From assembly GCA_024762755.1 (NCBI GenBank), contig JANTGX010000017.1, positions 1 through 18,803 on the forward strand: a DNA stretch of 18,803 nt, given 5' to 3'. The notes beneath the pieces are model-generated. The model searched no databases. It worked only from the letters and a program-made list of their open reading frames with translations, and was not told the DNA's origin. The DNA comes from Gammaproteobacteria bacterium. Its GTDB lineage: Bacteria; Pseudomonadota; Gammaproteobacteria; SZUA-152. Below are positions 17,084 to 18,803 of the stretch, piece after piece. Every line of letters begins with the position of its first letter. Position 1 is the stretch's first letter. Made by a program: the position numbers and the translations under genes.

Positions 17084-17914
17084 ATGAGCACGGAAAAACC
17101 CGACCGCGGCGCGATCAAGAGCCGCAACGAACCCTTTGCCGCCCGCACCACCACCCGTATCTGGGACGAACCCCCCACGGCGGAAAATCCCTACCTCTGC
17201 GAGTCGCCCCGTTGCCACGGTTACGACTTGGGCGAGCTGATCCAACGGCGCAGCTTCGTCGATGTCCTCTATCTTCTCCTACGCGGCGAACTGCCCACGG
17301 ATGCGCAACGCCGACTCCTCGAGGGCCTGCTCATCGGCCTGATCAATCCCGGCCCCCGGCACGCCGCCACGCGTGCCGCCATGAATGCCGGTGTGAGCAA
17401 GACCGACCCCGCGCACATCCTGCCCATCGGTCTGTCCGTGCTGGGGGGTGAACACCTTGGTGGCGCCGAGGTCTCAGCCGCCATGGTCTTTCTGCGCAAG
17501 CAGCGCCGCGCGGAGCCCGAGGCACTGGCCGAGCAGCTCGCCTCGGAAATGGAAAGGCCGGCAGAAGGCGATTGGCGCGCCGCGCCCGGTTTTGGCAGCC
17601 GTTTCGGCGCTATCGACCCCCAGCCCCGCGCCCTCGTCCGGCAGTTGTCGGGCCTGCCCGCGGCCGGTGAGGCCTTGCAATGGGGTGGCCGTTTCGCCGC
17701 CGCCCTAGCGGCCGAGGGGGGAGGCTGGCTGACGCCCGCCGTCGCCGCGGCGGTGCTCCTCGATCTGGGTTTCCACCCCCGCGCAGGGGCCGGCATTCTG
17801 CAGATCGCCAGCGCCCCCGGTCTGCTCGCCCAGGGTCTCGAGATGGCCAACCAGCCGCGCACGGCCATGCCCTTCCCCGATGACGATCACTATTTCATGG
17901 AGTTGCCGGAATGA
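17084..17914 (+). CDS. Citrate synthase-fold protein, citryl-CoA lyase-like, catalytic residues altered
   Basis: 276 residues, similar to short citrate-synthase-family proteins usually annotated citryl-CoA lyase: HGYDLGELIQRRSFVDVLYLLLRGELPT near residues 45-72 is a family signature. In citrate synthases the active site uses two His and one Asp. Here the first is kept (H124 in GGEHLGGAE), but the PGFGH position reads PGFGS (S172), the NVD Asp region reads WLTP (around T217), and the RTPGLIAH motif reads SAPGLLAQ (S243, Q250). It may therefore have a changed reaction or act as a binding or regulatory subunit. DNA is extremely GC-rich (one 60-base line at 17701 has 49 G/C). The gene overlaps the following citrate-synthase-like gene by ATGA, which suggests a heteromeric pair. 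No CoA-transferase or synthetase partner is nearby. Confidence 0.82.
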   Translation: MSTEKPDRGAIKSRNEPFAARTTTRIWDEPPTAENPYLCESPRCHGYDLGELIQRRSFVDVLYLLLRGELPTDAQRRLLEGLLIGLINPGPRHAATRAAMNAGVSKTDPAHILPIGLSVLGGEHLGGAEVSAAMVFLRKQRRAEPEALAEQLASEMERPAEGDWRAAPGFGSRFGAIDPQPRALVRQLSGLPAAGEALQWGGRFAAALAAEGGGWLTPAVAAAVLLDLGFHPRAGAGILQIASAPGLLAQGLEMANQPRTAMPFPDDDHYFMELPE

Positions 17915-18750
17915 GTGCCAACGAGACAGAATTCTGGGATGAGCGGCGTGGCGTGATCCGCACGAAACGAGGAGGGTGGATCATCGGTGATAAGGTCCGT
18001 ATTCGTGACTACTCATTGTTAGACGATCTGGTTGGCAAGGTCAGCTACTTCCAGTCCCTCATCCTCAACATCACCGGTGAGCTTCCCTCGCCAGAGATTT
18101 CTCGCTGGGTGGAGGCGTTGTACCAGTGTCTGAGCTTTCCCGATCCACGGATCTGGTGTAATCAGATCGGCACCCTCGGCGGTACGCTGAGGGCGAGTTC
18201 CGTGGCCAGTATCACCGCGGGCATCCTGGCCTCCGACTCGCGCATGTATGGACCGGGCACCATTGCATCCGTGTACGGTTTTTTGCATGAAGGACTTGAG
18301 GCCGCTCGCTGCGGCGAGACCACCGAGGCCATTGTGCAGCGATATCAGCGAAGCCCTCGCCACCGGGTGGCCATACCCGGATTCGGACGACCCATTGCCA
18401 CGGGGGATGAGCGGGTGGTGGCGATGGAACGCGTGGCTAAAGAATTGGGCCTGGAGACCGGTGAGTATCTGGCCCTTGCCTACGATGTCGAGGCGTACCT
18501 GCAGGAGCATCAGGGCGAGGGGATGAATCTTGCCACTTACTTGGTTTCAGGAATGATGGATCAAGGTTGGACCTTGCCACAGATCCAGCAAATATCTTCC
18601 ATCATTGTCACCAGCGGCGTCGCCGCCTGCTATGGCGAGGCCTACGAGAATCCACCGGAGTCCTTTCTCCCCCTGCGCTGTGACGACATCGACTACCGCG
18701 GAAAGGCACCACGACCGGTGCCAGAGGTGGGTGAAGAGGGCGGCGACTGA
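17911..18750 (+). CDS. Second citrate synthase-fold protein, likely non-catalytic partner
   Basis: 279 residues, related in fold to the preceding protein but only distantly. YSLLDDLVGKVSYFQSLILNITGELP (34-59) parallels the family N-terminal signature, and IPGFGRPIATGDERV (155-169) parallels PGFGHxxxxxDPR. The usual catalytic residues are missing: the first His region reads YGPGTIAS (113-120), the second His is R160, and the Asp region reads NLAT (206-209). The C-terminal tail is unlike classical citrate synthases. It is translated with the first gene through ATGA overlap. The local GC (line 18001 has 29 of 60) is much lower than in its partner, which hints at different histories. Best guess: obligate heteromer partner of the preceding protein; the role is unknown. 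Confidence 0.8.
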   Translation: MSANETEFWDERRGVIRTKRGGWIIGDKVRIRDYSLLDDLVGKVSYFQSLILNITGELPSPEISRWVEALYQCLSFPDPRIWCNQIGTLGGTLRASSVASITAGILASDSRMYGPGTIASVYGFLHEGLEAARCGETTEAIVQRYQRSPRHRVAIPGFGRPIATGDERVVAMERVAKELGLETGEYLALAYDVEAYLQEHQGEGMNLATYLVSGMMDQGWTLPQIQQISSIIVTSGVAACYGEAYENPPESFLPLRCDDIDYRGKAPRPVPEVGEEGGD

Positions 18751-18779
18751 GCCCCCCCAAGCCCTGCAATCCACCTGCC

Positions 18780-18803
18780 GTAGGAGCGGACCCTTGGGCC
18801 GCG
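18780..18803. repeat. REP-like element (GTAG head plus hairpin), cut by window end
   Basis: GTAG (18780-18783) is followed by GAGCGG, and GCGG-A-CCC pairs with GGG-CCGC around TT (18786-18802). This is the Pseudomonas/gammaproteobacterial REP pattern (GTAGGAGCGG...CCGCG), normally mobilised by RAYT (REP-associated tyrosine) transposases. It lies 30 bases after the last stop codon, a usual intergenic location. Confidence 0.6.

Overview
The window reads as a chromosomal segment of a gammaproteobacterium, probably an environmental or sulfur-cycle-type lineage. This is inferred from three things: exosortase-A-type extracellular glycan genes, a TonB-dependent receptor (Gram-negative outer membrane), and a Pseudomonas-style REP element (GTAG head plus GC-rich hairpin) at the right edge. 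No species can be named from the sequence alone. There are no rRNA, tRNA, CRISPR or insertion sequence signatures.

Left part (1 to about 9.5 kb, visibly lower GC). A minus-strand O-antigen-ligase-like membrane protein of the exosortase A type is followed, after a 430-base divergent spacer, by a plus-strand 1503-residue secreted protein. That protein combines a hydrazine-synthase-alpha-like (HzsA-related) beta-propeller, two CXXCH heme motifs, three cadherin/Ig-like repeats and a C-terminal Gly-rich/hydrophobic/Arg anchor. A UUCG-capped terminator hairpin separates it from a convergent minus-strand run: exosortase-A-associated PLP decarboxylase, polysaccharide deacetylase, sulfotransferase, then exosortase-A-associated acyl-CoA (AMP-forming) ligase. 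The run looks like the distal part of an extracellular polysaccharide / protein-sorting locus. The exosortase, the glycosyltransferases and the dedicated acyl carrier protein are not in the window.

Middle (11.2 to 13.8 kb, high GC). A periplasmic substrate-binding protein and a hybrid-free sensor histidine kinase are coupled by an ATGA overlap on the minus strand. No transporter permease or ATPase and no response regulator is next to them. A gene-poor spacer of about 1.1 kb follows, carrying a 14-bp tandem repeat, a perfect ATTGCC-T-GGCAAT palindrome and a stem-loop.

Right part (14.9 to 18.75 kb). A plus-strand TonB-dependent receptor is followed after 15 bases by two citrate-synthase-fold proteins that overlap by ATGA. 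Both proteins lack most catalytic residues of true citrate synthases. The divergent layout (binding protein plus kinase on one side, receptor plus degenerate citrate-synthase pair on the other) suggests one ligand-sensing and uptake locus. I consider this the best candidate for an undescribed system; the substrate is unknown.
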